DNA of 64,000 bases from Pedobacter frigoris (lineage in GTDB: Bacteria > Bacteroidota > Bacteroidia > Sphingobacteriales > Sphingobacteriaceae): positions 1,178,001 to 1,242,000 of the forward strand of contig NZ_SWBQ01000001.1 in assembly GCF_005116445.1 (NCBI RefSeq), written 5' to 3'. Positions within the stretch are counted from its first letter, which is position 1; each line of letters starts with the position of its first letter. The notes under the pieces were generated by a model. That model did no database searches. It saw nothing but the letters and a program-made list of their open reading frames with translations, and had not been told where the DNA came from. Of the stretch, positions 46,234-57,381 are shown one piece after another. The position numbers and the translations under genes were made by a program.

Positions 46234-46791
46234 CTATATTACTGACATTAAGGTTATTAAAGTTGTAAATGCAGTATCACTAAGCTTTAATCTGAGCAAT
46301 TGTAAGGCTCTTTGTTTCTGACTTTTTACGGTATTGAGGCTTATATTTAATAATTCTGCGATTTTACGGTTTTGCAGCCCCTCCAGATATCCGTATTTAA
46401 GTACCAGAGCACAGCCCTCTGGCAGTGCATTTATTGCTTCATGAATTTCGGAAAGAACTTCTGCATGAATAATTCCATTGAGCGTTTGTGGGTCATCAAG
46501 TATATCAAGCGGAAATTTTTTATGATAACCATCTACGACCTTTAGATGTCTTATTTTATTGAGACAGGCGTTTTTGACCGATGAATAAAGAAATGATTTA
46601 ACTGCGTCCGGATGAGGCGAAATCCTTTCATGCTCCTCCAGATATACGATGAACACATCTTGTACAATATCTTCAGCGGCATCCTGGTCCTTTAATAGAT
46701 AACAGGCAAAATCACATAATCTCGAATAGTATTTTTTGAATACTTTTTCGGGTAATGTATGGAAATCATCACAGTTATGTATTGTAAACAT
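46234..46791 (-). CDS. ECF RNA polymerase sigma factor (Bacteroidota PUL type)
   Basis: A 185-residue sigma-70 family ECF factor. Region 2 includes FACYLLKDQDAAEDIVQDVFIVYLE, region 4 has LPEGCALVLKYGYLEGLQNRKIAELL and the helix-turn-helix LNISLNTVKSQKQRAL. It is the first gene of the sigma-FecR-SusC-SusD-GH29 locus and should activate the SusC promoter when the glycan binds. The C-terminus is hydrophobic (TTLITLMSV), a minor oddity. Confidence 0.95.
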   Translation of the reverse strand: MFTIHNCDDFHTLPEKVFKKYYSRLCDFACYLLKDQDAAEDIVQDVFIVYLEEHERISPHPDAVKSFLYSSVKNACLNKIRHLKVVDGYHKKFPLDILDDPQTLNGIIHAEVLSEIHEAINALPEGCALVLKYGYLEGLQNRKIAELLNISLNTVKSQKQRALQLLRLKLSDTAFTTLITLMSVI

Positions 46792-47029
46792 GGTACCTGT
46801 CTATATTTAGCTTTATCAAAGGAAGCGAATTATAAAATTATTTATTTAATGATTTTATCAAATCATTAAGTGATTTTGGCATTCAAGGTCTGCTTTTCAT
46901 AGCTATAGAGCATTTATTGTCATGGGAATGTTTTTTATTCTTTTTGTGAAAACATTTGCACAATGTTTGCTGTTATAGTTGCAGTTTGTTTGGTTTAGGT
47001 TGGTCTGTGGTGGGCCGACCATCATTATA

Positions 47030-47068
47030 ACAGGGATACACCCAAGAGGTCTATCCCTGTTTCTTTTT
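47030..47068 (+). terminator. Orphan rightward terminator 1
   Basis: ACAGGGATA (47030-47038) pairs perfectly with TATCCCTGT (47052-47060), followed by TTCTTTTT. Its T-run faces right, yet the nearest gene on the left is transcribed leftward. Confidence 0.65.
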
Positions 47069-47138
47069 AAAATATTTTCAATTTCTAAAAACCATTTGCA
47101 TAGTTAGTTCGTTTATATAAATGAGAGCGTTAATTTAG

Positions 47139-47177
47139 CGGGGGTAGACTGAAAGGTTTACCTCCGTTTCTTTTTTT
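47139..47177 (+). terminator. Orphan rightward terminator 2
   Basis: CGGGGGTAGAC (47139-47149) pairs with GTTTACCTCCG (47156-47166) using two G-U pairs, followed by TTTCTTTTTTT. The 3' arm and tail resemble those of terminator 1, suggesting a tandem duplication. Confidence 0.65.
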
Positions 47178-47450
47178 ATGGAGTAATATTGTTTGGTAAA
47201 TAAATTTTCGTGACTTTTATACCCTATAAGTCAGACTTTCTAGGCTTCGAAAAATCAGACACGTAGAATATTGTTGAATTTAGGACTGAAAATTATAAGT
47301 AAATTGTAATTTTTATTTTAAAAATTAATATATTCAAACTTGGTAGACTTCAAGTTTTGTTTTCTGTGTTTATGATCTTAGATTTGGGGAGTTTTATTTA
47401 TTGGCATAAATGTTGACTTTTAGAGTTAACACTGTCATCTAAACATATAG

Positions 47451-49779
<2,329 letters not shown>

Positions 49780-49783
<4 letters not shown>

Positions 49784-50769
49784 GTAAAAAGGTGCTCATC
49801 ACTGGCGCTACTGGCTTTGTAGGTTATCATCTGATCGAAAAGGCACTGGCTGCAGGATTGGAAGTATTTGCGGCGGTGCGTAAAAGCAGTGATGTATCAC
49901 ATTTAAAAGAATTTAATATTTCTTATGTAGATCTTGATTATAGCTCAGTTGAGACTTTAAAAACCCAACTCGAAGCAAATCAATATAACTATATCATTCA
50001 TGCGGCTGGCATCACTAAGGCAAAGACAGCAGAGGAATACAATAAAGTTAATGCCGGATACACTAAAAATCTAGCCTTAGCAGCTGTCGAGGCAACTATT
50101 CAGCTCGATAAATTTGTATTTGTAAGCAGTCTGGCGGCTCTGGGGCCCCTAAAGGATTTGAATGGGGTTATCGAGGATGATTCTGAGGGTCATCCTGTAA
50201 CCAGTTATGGCTTGAGTAAACTTTTGGCTGAGCAATATTTAAAAGAGATTGAAGGTTTACCTTTAGTTGTGATCCGCCCTACTGCTGTTTATGGTCCCCG
50301 TGAGAAGGATATCTTTATCTTGTTCAAAAGCATCAATCAGGGACTGGAACCCTACATTGGAAGCTTTAAGCAGCAATTGACATTCATTTACGTTAAGGAT
50401 CTTGCAGATGTGATTATTTCTGCTCTGAACAGTAAAGTTACGGGGCGATATTATAATGTTACTGACGGTCACGTATATGACCGATATTCATTGGGTAAGT
50501 TTGCCAGGAAAGCATTGAATAAAAAAACATTAAAATTTCACCTGCCTATTTTCATAGTCTCTGCAATGGCATCGATAATGGATGTAATATATACCAATAG
50601 TAGAGAAACCCCAACATTGAACCGGGAAAAAATGGCAGAGCTCACCGCTGTAAATTGGGCATGTAATATTGAACACGCCATAAGAGATTTGGACTACCGT
50701 CCGGCCTTTGATCTCGAAAGTGGTCTTAATGATACCATGGTATGGTATAAGGCCGTTAAATGGCTATAA
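49780..50769 (+). CDS. NAD(P)-dependent epimerase/dehydratase, candidate ceramide/3-ketosphinganine reductase
   Basis: A 329-residue extended SDR. The NAD(P) motif TGATGFVG is at 8-15; catalytic Y143 and K147 are in SYGLSKLLAEQYL and the active-site serine is S116 or S117 (FVSSLAA). It is last in the spt operon, overlapping the acyltransferase by 4 nt. Caulobacter reduces the 3-keto group with a similar epimerase-like protein (CerR), so a keto-sphingolipid reductase is the best reading. A nucleotide-sugar epimerase for lipid head-group synthesis is the alternative. Confidence 0.75.
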
Positions 50770-50772
50770 GTA

Positions 50773-50973
50773 TTAAGGATTTTCCATCTGTTTGATGATC
50801 TTATTTACCTCAGTTTCTGTACTCCTCAACTTATGCTGACAGAATTCTATCAGTTCAGAAGCGCGTTTTACTTTTTCAGCCAGAACATCAACAGAAACAG
50901 ACTCCGTTTCTATTTCGTAAGCAATTTCTGTTAGTTCTTTATAAGCGCTTTCATAAGTTAAATTCTGATCCAT
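50773..50973 (-). CDS. xseB: Exodeoxyribonuclease VII small subunit
   Basis: A 66-residue helical protein with the XseB pattern (YESAYKELTEIAYEIET, then LAEKVKRASELIEFCQHKL). It multimerises on XseA. It overlaps xseA by 23 nt and ends 3 nt from the convergent epimerase stop. Confidence 0.93.
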   Translation of the reverse strand: MDQNLTYESAYKELTEIAYEIETESVSVDVLAEKVKRASELIEFCQHKLRSTETEVNKIIKQMENP

Positions 50974-52342
50974 TATATGCTTTTTTATCTGTTACTACTG
51001 TGTTTATTTCCGTATTTGTAAATTGCACTGAAAGTTTTGTCCCTGTTTCAATGTCATTTGCATTGCTTACGATTTTACCGTCTACCTTAATGATGGCAAA
51101 TCCTTTATTTAAGATGTTTTGCGGACTCATGAGCTTAATCATCGAGATGAAATGTCCAAGGTATCCCATTTTATTTGCAAAATATATTCGGCTATAAGAT
51201 TGGATATTATTACCCAGGTTGCTCAGGTCTTTTTTCCTGTTAGAGATGATGATCTTGGGATTGGTGAGAATGGCCGCTGAAAGGCTTATGATATTTTTAT
51301 GGTATTTGTACAGAAGCTCTTTAGTTGTGTTGACAGTAAGGTGATTGATGTGCGCTAACCTGTCTTTCTGCAAATTGATCATCTGAAAAACTTTGATCAC
51401 CACTACCTTTTGGATATTTAATATTTGCTCTTCAAATGCCCTATTGTGTGCAATGATGAGCTCTGCAGCCTTTGTTGGCGTTTTGGTGGAGGTGTGAGCC
51501 ATTAAATCGGCTATGGTTTCGTTTTTCTGGTGGCCAATCCCGGTAATTACAGGAATAGGAAATCTGGCAATCGCCCTGCTCAGTTCATAGTTATCAAAGA
51601 TCAAAAAATCCATCTGTGATCCACCGCCCCTAATGATTACCAATGCATCATAGTTCTTTTTGGCTTGAAAAACTTCAATGATTTTCGCAAGAATCTGTTT
51701 GGCATTTACTTCGCCCTGAACTAAGGTAAAATAATTGTCGACATCAAATTTATAATTAAAGGCATTATTGTCTAAAGTGTGTTTAAAGTCCAGATAGCCA
51801 GCGGAAGTATCAGAGGAAATAATTGCTATACTTTGTATGACTTTATTTAAATGAAGTAAACTATTTCGTGTGATATATTGTTCGCCTTGTTTTTGTACAA
51901 AATCGGTATTCTCACGAAGAAGACGTTCTAAAGTATCTTTTCGCTGCTGTTCAAATAAACCAAGCGTAAAGCTTGTATCTATATCAATCAGATTAAGCTG
52001 AAGTCCAAATGAGGGATTGTATTGTACTGATACCTGGATTAGTACATTGATATCATTTTTAAATTTCTGCCCGGTTGCCTGCTCGAAATTAGTGATATTG
52101 ACAGCAGCAGCACCCCATGCCCTTCCAGCTATTTTAGCCAGTATTTTTGATGACGACTTATCTTTCTCTACGAGTTCAAAATAGTGGTAATTACTTTGAG
52201 GTTTGTAAGTATAGTTGGTAATATCTGCAATTACCCAAAACGTATTTTGTCCGAATACCTCATCAATAGTTTGCCTGATCCTGCCAGTAAGTTCTGATAG
52301 CGATATAGAAGGCCTATTAGATAGATGTGAGGGAACTGCCAT
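50951..52342 (-). CDS. xseA: Exodeoxyribonuclease VII large subunit
   Basis: Catalytic subunit of the single-strand exonuclease ExoVII. The N-terminal OB fold (FWVIADITNYTYKPQSNYHYFELVE), the catalytic block RGGGSQMDFLIFDNYELSRAIARFPIPVITGIGHQ and the following THTSTKTPT-like segment are typical. Length 463 is normal. It overlaps xseB downstream and the LD-carboxypeptidase upstream (26 nt), so three genes form one tight leftward transcript. Confidence 0.96.
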   Translation of the reverse strand: MAVPSHLSNRPSISLSELTGRIRQTIDEVFGQNTFWVIADITNYTYKPQSNYHYFELVEKDKSSSKILAKIAGRAWGAAAVNITNFEQATGQKFKNDINVLIQVSVQYNPSFGLQLNLIDIDTSFTLGLFEQQRKDTLERLLRENTDFVQKQGEQYITRNSLLHLNKVIQSIAIISSDTSAGYLDFKHTLDNNAFNYKFDVDNYFTLVQGEVNAKQILAKIIEVFQAKKNYDALVIIRGGGSQMDFLIFDNYELSRAIARFPIPVITGIGHQKNETIADLMAHTSTKTPTKAAELIIAHNRAFEEQILNIQKVVVIKVFQMINLQKDRLAHINHLTVNTTKELLYKYHKNIISLSAAILTNPKIIISNRKKDLSNLGNNIQSYSRIYFANKMGYLGHFISMIKLMSPQNILNKGFAIIKVDGKIVSNANDIETGTKLSVQFTNTEINTVVTDKKAYNGSEFNL

Positions 52343-53339
52343 TTTGATCTATATTGAGTGTGTGTGGTGCGCCACATTTGAGTGCAAAGTTATTGATTTG
52401 ATGTCCTACAGGGAAATCAAAACAAACAGGATAATCATATTCTTTTATCTTTTCCAATATAATTTCCTGAAGTGTTTTACTGAATTCCTCTCCTTCTGGA
52501 TCAGGTTTTAATCTAAATCCACCTATGATCAGCCCTTTCAATTTATCGAACTTTCCGCTTCTCTTCAGATTCCACAACATCCTATCCAGACTATAGAGCT
52601 GTTCTTCTGTATCTTCCAGGAAAAGAATCTTTCCATCTGTGACGATATCTGAGCAAGTGCCCGCTGCTGTTTCAATCAGGCTGAGGTTGCCGCCTACCAA
52701 TGTCCCTTCTACCCTGCCATTGCGGTTATTGCTATTGTAAGGAGCTGTGTATCTGACCGGTTCACCATTTATCACCTGTTTGATAGACAAAATGGTTTCT
52801 ATTTGTATGGGAAGCGCTTCTGGCCAGACTTTTGGAAAACTATTGCACATTTTAGAATGTATGGATGCAATTCCAAAATTGGTATAAATGTGATTGTGTA
52901 AGAGTGTAATGTCACTAAAACCTATTATCCATTTAGGATTTCTTTTAAATTTTGTGAAGTCCAGCTGATCTATAATTCTCACGATTCCGTAACCTCCCCG
53001 GGCGCACATAATGGCTTTTATATTGGGGTCATCTAACATGAGTTGAAGGTCTTCTGTCCTTTCAGCATCATTACCTCCGAGAATAAAGTCGCGTTTTCCA
53101 ATTGTTGCACCAATTTTCGTATTGAAGCCCCAGCTTTGGATAAGTTGTACGGCCGGCTGGACGTTTTCCAAGTCTATAAAACTTGCAGGACTCGTAATCC
53201 CAATTGTATCTCCTTTTTTAAGGTAAGGTGGTATCCGGGATGTCTTTTCGGAAAAGTCTGATACTACAGATGTAGCCTTGCTTACCGTAGTGGTTGCACC
53301 CGCTGTGATGAGGAATGATAAAAAGTGCTTACGATTCAT
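52317..53339 (-). CDS. LD-carboxypeptidase (S66 family)
   Basis: A 340-residue serine peptidase of the LdcA/MccF family, cutting the L,D bond of muropeptides during cell-wall recycling. Features are KKGDTIGITSPASF, the nucleophile region WIIGFSDITLLH, and LEDTEEQLYSLDRML with the catalytic Glu; the triad His is in FPVGHQ. The start has a signal-like segment (RKHFLSFLITAGATTTV), suggesting export. The ATG at 53339 is preferred to an in-frame GTG at 53366. Confidence 0.92.
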   Translation of the reverse strand: MNRKHFLSFLITAGATTTVSKATSVVSDFSEKTSRIPPYLKKGDTIGITSPASFIDLENVQPAVQLIQSWGFNTKIGATIGKRDFILGGNDAERTEDLQLMLDDPNIKAIMCARGGYGIVRIIDQLDFTKFKRNPKWIIGFSDITLLHNHIYTNFGIASIHSKMCNSFPKVWPEALPIQIETILSIKQVINGEPVRYTAPYNSNNRNGRVEGTLVGGNLSLIETAAGTCSDIVTDGKILFLEDTEEQLYSLDRMLWNLKRSGKFDKLKGLIIGGFRLKPDPEGEEFSKTLQEIILEKIKEYDYPVCFDFPVGHQINNFALKCGAPHTLNIDQNGSSLTSI

Positions 53340-53519
53340 TAAAACCAAGTTTTTTTCCGTGTACAAGTATAAGGCTTATCCAACAGTTTTGATATAAAAT
53401 AACGCAATCGTTTTCGTAGTTTTTCTCTCTGAAAAGGCATGTTTCTGAGTAGATTATATTTAAGATAAGGTATATTTAACTAAACTTTGACCTAAAAAGT
53501 CCATTACATAAAACCAAAT

Positions 53520-54551
53520 ATGAAAAACAAACTTATGCTTACGGTATGTTGCTTAGTTAGTTTGCATGTACATGCACAAAGTGAAGATGTATCCTTCGTA
53601 AGTAACAGTAAAAAAGAGCGTGTTGAGGTGATGATCGGAGGTAAGCATTTCACCAATTTTATCTATCCCAAGGATCTGGAAAAACCAGTGCTCTACCCTA
53701 TCATATCAGCAGGCGGACAATTGGTAACCAGAGGATTTCCTTTAGAAAAACGTGATGGAGAACGTATAGATCATCCTCATCATATGGGACTGTGGCTGAA
53801 TTATGAGAGTGTAAATGGTCTGGATTTTTGGAATAATTCATATAATATCCCTGTTGATAGGAAATCAAAATACGGGTGGATCAGGAATGTCAGGATTGAA
53901 CGTACAGAAAGCGGAAAAAACAAAGGCATACTTAGCTATTCTGCAAACTGGGAGAACCAGGCTGCGAAGGTATTGCTGAGAGAGCAAACTACTTTTGTTT
54001 TTTCAGGAACATCAGATTCCCGTACGATAGACAGAACTACAATACTCACTGCCGCAGAGGATTCTGTATTTTTTAAAGATGTAAAAGATGGTATGCTGGG
54101 CATTAGGCTGACTAAAGAGCTTGAATTTGCCTCTGATAAAGTTGAGGAATTTACAGACAGCCAGGGGAACGTCACTAAAGTATCTGCATCAGGAAATGGT
54201 GCTAATGGCAATTATTTAACGAGTAAAGGTATAACCGGTGCGGGTGCCTGGGGAACGAGAGGCAACTGGTGTATGCTCTACGCAAATAAGGAAGGTAAGC
54301 CTCTTGCTGTTAGTATTATCGATCATCCAAAAAATCCGGGATACCCGACCTACTGGCATGCCCGTGATTACGGCTTGTTTGCAGCAAATCCTCTGGGACA
54401 GCAGGTTTTTAGCAATGGAAAAGAAACGCTTAACCTGAAATTGAAACCTGGTCAATCTATTACTTTCAAATATAGGATTATCATCAACTCAGGTATTATC
54501 TTAACCGCGGATGCTCTGGATCAGCAGGCAAAAGATTTTAGTAAAAAATAA
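53520..54551 (+). CDS. DUF6807 (PmoA-like) family secreted protein
   Basis: A 343-residue exported protein (signal ending HVHAQ). The family signature is visible: a beta-rich N-terminus, [27 protein letters not shown] with the conserved HPHHMG histidines, and [26 protein letters not shown] near the end. Members are often labelled methane-oxygenase PmoA, but there is no relation to methane oxidation. The His-rich block may hold a metal or catalyse sugar chemistry. It is first in the rightward arm of the keto-sugar locus, 25 nt before the DUF1080 gene. Confidence 0.88.
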   Translation: MKNKLMLTVCCLVSLHVHAQSEDVSFVSNSKKERVEVMIGGKHFTNFIYPKDLEKPVLYPIISAGGQLVTRGFPLEKRDGERIDHPHHMGLWLNYESVNGLDFWNNSYNIPVDRKSKYGWIRNVRIERTESGKNKGILSYSANWENQAAKVLLREQTTFVFSGTSDSRTIDRTTILTAAEDSVFFKDVKDGMLGIRLTKELEFASDKVEEFTDSQGNVTKVSASGNGANGNYLTSKGITGAGAWGTRGNWCMLYANKEGKPLAVSIIDHPKNPGYPTYWHARDYGLFAANPLGQQVFSNGKETLNLKLKPGQSITFKYRIIINSGIILTADALDQQAKDFSKK

Positions 54552-54576
54552 AACACTTAAATACAATTATATACAA

Positions 54577-55938
54577 ATGAAAAAAACAAGATTATTAGTT
54601 TTAGCGGCTTTAATGTTTGGGGCCACTCCCATGACATTACACGCTCAAACTGGAAAATGGCAGAATCTTTTTAATGGCAAAGATCTGCAAGGATGGAAGC
54701 AACTTAATGGTAAAGCAAAATATGAAGTAGTAAATGGTGAGATTGTAGGCACTACTATGTCTAACACTCCAAATTCATTTTTAACAACTGAAAAGAATTA
54801 TGGTGATTTTATTCTGGAGGTTGATTTGTTTGTTGACAATTCTATGAATTCGGGCATACAAATCAGAAGTGAAAGTAAAGCGGACTACCTGAATGGGCGC
54901 GTACATGGCTATCAGGTTGAAATAGATCCTTCTGACAGGAAATGGAGCGGTGGACTTTACGACGAGGCCCGCAGAGGCTGGTTATATCCTTTGGATATCA
55001 ATCCAAAAGGACAGGCTGCCTTTAAGAATAACCAATGGAATAAATATCGCGTGGAATGCATTGGAAGCTCTATCCGTGTATGGGTAAATGGAATTCCTAC
55101 ATCGAATATAGTTGACAACATGACTCCTTCTGGTTTCATTGCATTACAGGTTCATGGAATTGGAAGCAAAGATCAGCCGGGCAAGCAGATTAAATGGAAG
55201 AACATCAGGATACAAACTGAAAATCTAAAGCCTACAAAAAATGACAATATTTATGTTGTAAATAACATTCCAAATCAAGTGTCTTCCCAGGAGAAAGCGG
55301 AAGGTTATTCATTGTTATGGGACGGAAAGACAAGCAATGGCTGGATCGGTGCTTATAAAACCAAGTTCCCGGAAAAAGGCTGGAATATCAGTAACGGAGA
55401 GTTGAGTATGCAAAAAACTGATGGTGCAGAATCGACTAATGGTGGAGATATTGTAACTGTGAAGGAATACAGTGCTTTTGAACTAAAGTTTGATTTTAAA
55501 CTAACAGAAGGTGCGAATAGCGGAGTGAAGTACTTTGTAACTTTATCTGAAGGAAATAAAGGCTCGGCAATTGGCCCTGAATACCAGATACTGGATGATG
55601 CCAGACATCCTGATGCTAAATTGGGAAAGAATGGCAACCGTACTTTGGGTTCTCTGTATGATTTGATTACAAGCAAAAAAAATGCAAATGCGCAAAGAGG
55701 GATTGGTGAATGGAACAAAGGATTGATCAGGGTATTTCCTAATAACAAAATTGAGTATTGGTTAAACGGTTTTAAAATCGTTGAGTTTACCAGGGGATCA
55801 GCAGAGTTTAAAGAACTTGTTGCCGGCAGCAAATATAAAGACTGGAAAGATTTTGGAATGGCTCCTAAAGGACACATCCTATTACAGGATCACGGAGATC
55901 AGGTATTTTTCAGAAGCATAAAAATAAAAACACTTTAA
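54577..55938 (+). CDS. Tandem DUF1080 (3-keto-disaccharide hydrolase-like) protein
   Basis: A 453-residue exported protein (signal ending LHAQ) with two DUF1080 domains: the first from [10 protein letters not shown] (about 25-220), the second from [11 protein letters not shown] (about 245-450). DUF1080 is a concanavalin-like fold; members cleave 3-keto-glycosides. The domains share N-S-G (MNSGIQIR / ANSGVKYF) and E-Y/Q-I patterns. The ATG at 54577 begins the signal peptide; an upstream in-frame start lies inside DUF6807. The Gfo/Idh gene follows 13 nt downstream. Confidence 0.92.
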   Translation: MKKTRLLVLAALMFGATPMTLHAQTGKWQNLFNGKDLQGWKQLNGKAKYEVVNGEIVGTTMSNTPNSFLTTEKNYGDFILEVDLFVDNSMNSGIQIRSESKADYLNGRVHGYQVEIDPSDRKWSGGLYDEARRGWLYPLDINPKGQAAFKNNQWNKYRVECIGSSIRVWVNGIPTSNIVDNMTPSGFIALQVHGIGSKDQPGKQIKWKNIRIQTENLKPTKNDNIYVVNNIPNQVSSQEKAEGYSLLWDGKTSNGWIGAYKTKFPEKGWNISNGELSMQKTDGAESTNGGDIVTVKEYSAFELKFDFKLTEGANSGVKYFVTLSEGNKGSAIGPEYQILDDARHPDAKLGKNGNRTLGSLYDLITSKKNANAQRGIGEWNKGLIRVFPNNKIEYWLNGFKIVEFTRGSAEFKELVAGSKYKDWKDFGMAPKGHILLQDHGDQVFFRSIKIKTL

Positions 55939-55951
55939 ACCGATATAGATT

Positions 55952-57310
55952 ATGCTAGAATCAAGAAGAAAGTTTATTAAACAAGCTGGTATTGCTGCGG
56001 CAGGCACTTACCTTGGAACCATGGGTATGAGTGCAAAAAGCTATGGAAATATCATCGGCGCCAATGACCGTGTAAGAGTCGGCGTGGTTGGTTTTTCAGA
56101 TAGGTTTAAAGACTCTCTTTTGCCTAGCTTTCTAAATCACCATAAAGAACTCAATTTTGATATTGTTGCGGTTTCTGACCTGTGGAACTACCGCAGAGGT
56201 TTGGGCGTGGACCATCTTAAAAGTAAGTTTGGACATGATATCACCCCTTGCCGCAATAACGATGAGTTGTATGGATTAAAAGATATAGATGCGGTGATTA
56301 TTAGTACTGCGGATTTTCAGCATGCCACACATGCTATTGAAGCGGTGACGAATAAATGTGATGTATACTGTGAGAAGCCTTTCGCGGAGACTATGTCTGA
56401 TGCCAGGGCCGCACTTAAAGCAATCAAAGCTTCTAAACAAATTATACAGGTAGGTTCGCAGCGCAGAAGCGGTACTAATTATAAGGCAGCCTCTCAATTC
56501 ATCAAAGACGGTAAATTTGGAGATATCACGATGGTGGAGCTAAGCTGGAATGTAAATCAGCCGGGCAGATGGCGCAGACCAGACCTTGTAGCTAAATTGA
56601 AACAAGAAGATACCGACTGGAAGCGTTTCCTGATCAACAGACCGTTTGAGGAATGGGATCCACGTAAATATTTAGAGTACCGCTTGTTCTGGCCATACTC
56701 ATCAGGAATGCCTGGCCAGTGGATGTCACATCAGATTGATACCGTACATTGGTTTACCGGCCTTAAACATCCAAGAAGTGTGGTAGCAAATGGAGGTATT
56801 TATCAATGGAAAGATGGTCGTAGAAACTGGGATACGACGACCGCTGTGTTTGACTATGGGAAAGAAAATGATCCTAACAATGGCTTCCAGGTAGTATTTA
56901 CATCGAGAATGCACAACGGCGATGAAAACCCGGCTGAAATCTATTATTCAAATGGTGGAGAACTGAACCTTATTACTAATACAGTTTCGTCAAAAGGCGG
57001 ATTAAAAGCCAATGCCGCCTCAGCTATGCACATGCAGCCTAATTTGCTTCCGGAATTAAAACTGACTGATATTGCTGAAAAAGTTGCTACCTCAGCAAAT
57101 ACAGGGGGAGACAAACTGACTTCAGCACATATGCGTAATTGGATGGAATGCATCAGAAGCCGCAAAGAAACCAATGCACCTGTAGAAGCCGGTTATTACC
57201 ATTCAATAGCTAATATCATGACAAATGCTGCTGCAAGAACAGGTGAAAAAGCTACGTTTGATGAGGCAAAACAAGAAGTGTTGGTTGGGGGTAAAGTGTT
57301 TAAATATTAG
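55952..57310 (+). CDS. Tat-exported Gfo/Idh/MocA family oxidoreductase
   Basis: A 452-residue sugar oxidoreductase with a twin-arginine signal (SRRKFIKQAG). The Rossmann start reads VGVVGFSDRF, lacking the last Gly of GxGxxG. The family motif EKPFAET and the catalytic D/H region HQIDTVHWFTG are intact. Exported members carry tightly bound NAD(P). With DUF1080 neighbours it probably oxidises C3 of a glycoside (or reduces a keto product). A strong bidirectional terminator follows. Confidence 0.92.
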   Translation: MLESRRKFIKQAGIAAAGTYLGTMGMSAKSYGNIIGANDRVRVGVVGFSDRFKDSLLPSFLNHHKELNFDIVAVSDLWNYRRGLGVDHLKSKFGHDITPCRNNDELYGLKDIDAVIISTADFQHATHAIEAVTNKCDVYCEKPFAETMSDARAALKAIKASKQIIQVGSQRRSGTNYKAASQFIKDGKFGDITMVELSWNVNQPGRWRRPDLVAKLKQEDTDWKRFLINRPFEEWDPRKYLEYRLFWPYSSGMPGQWMSHQIDTVHWFTGLKHPRSVVANGGIYQWKDGRRNWDTTTAVFDYGKENDPNNGFQVVFTSRMHNGDENPAEIYYSNGGELNLITNTVSSKGGLKANAASAMHMQPNLLPELKLTDIAEKVATSANTGGDKLTSAHMRNWMECIRSRKETNAPVEAGYYHSIANIMTNAAARTGEKATFDEAKQEVLVGGKVFKY

Positions 57311-57314
57311 AAAA

Positions 57315-57374
57315 CAAGACCAATAAAAAAGGCGATCCTGATATTGATCAGGATCGCCTTTTTTATTGGTCTTG
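57315..57374. terminator. Bidirectional rho-independent terminator
   Basis: Perfect 28-bp stem (57315-57342 with 57347-57374, loop ATTG); the inner GC-rich 13 bp (GGCGATCCTGAT) are flanked by A6 and T6, so it works on both strands. It lies between the convergent Gfo/Idh and symporter genes. Confidence 0.95.
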
Positions 57375-57381
57375 ACTTGAT

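Noticed and set aside
53520..54551. Methane monooxygenase subunit PmoA
   Set aside because: The label is a database legacy; the protein is a soluble exported beta-rich DUF6807 protein without membrane helices or partner subunits.
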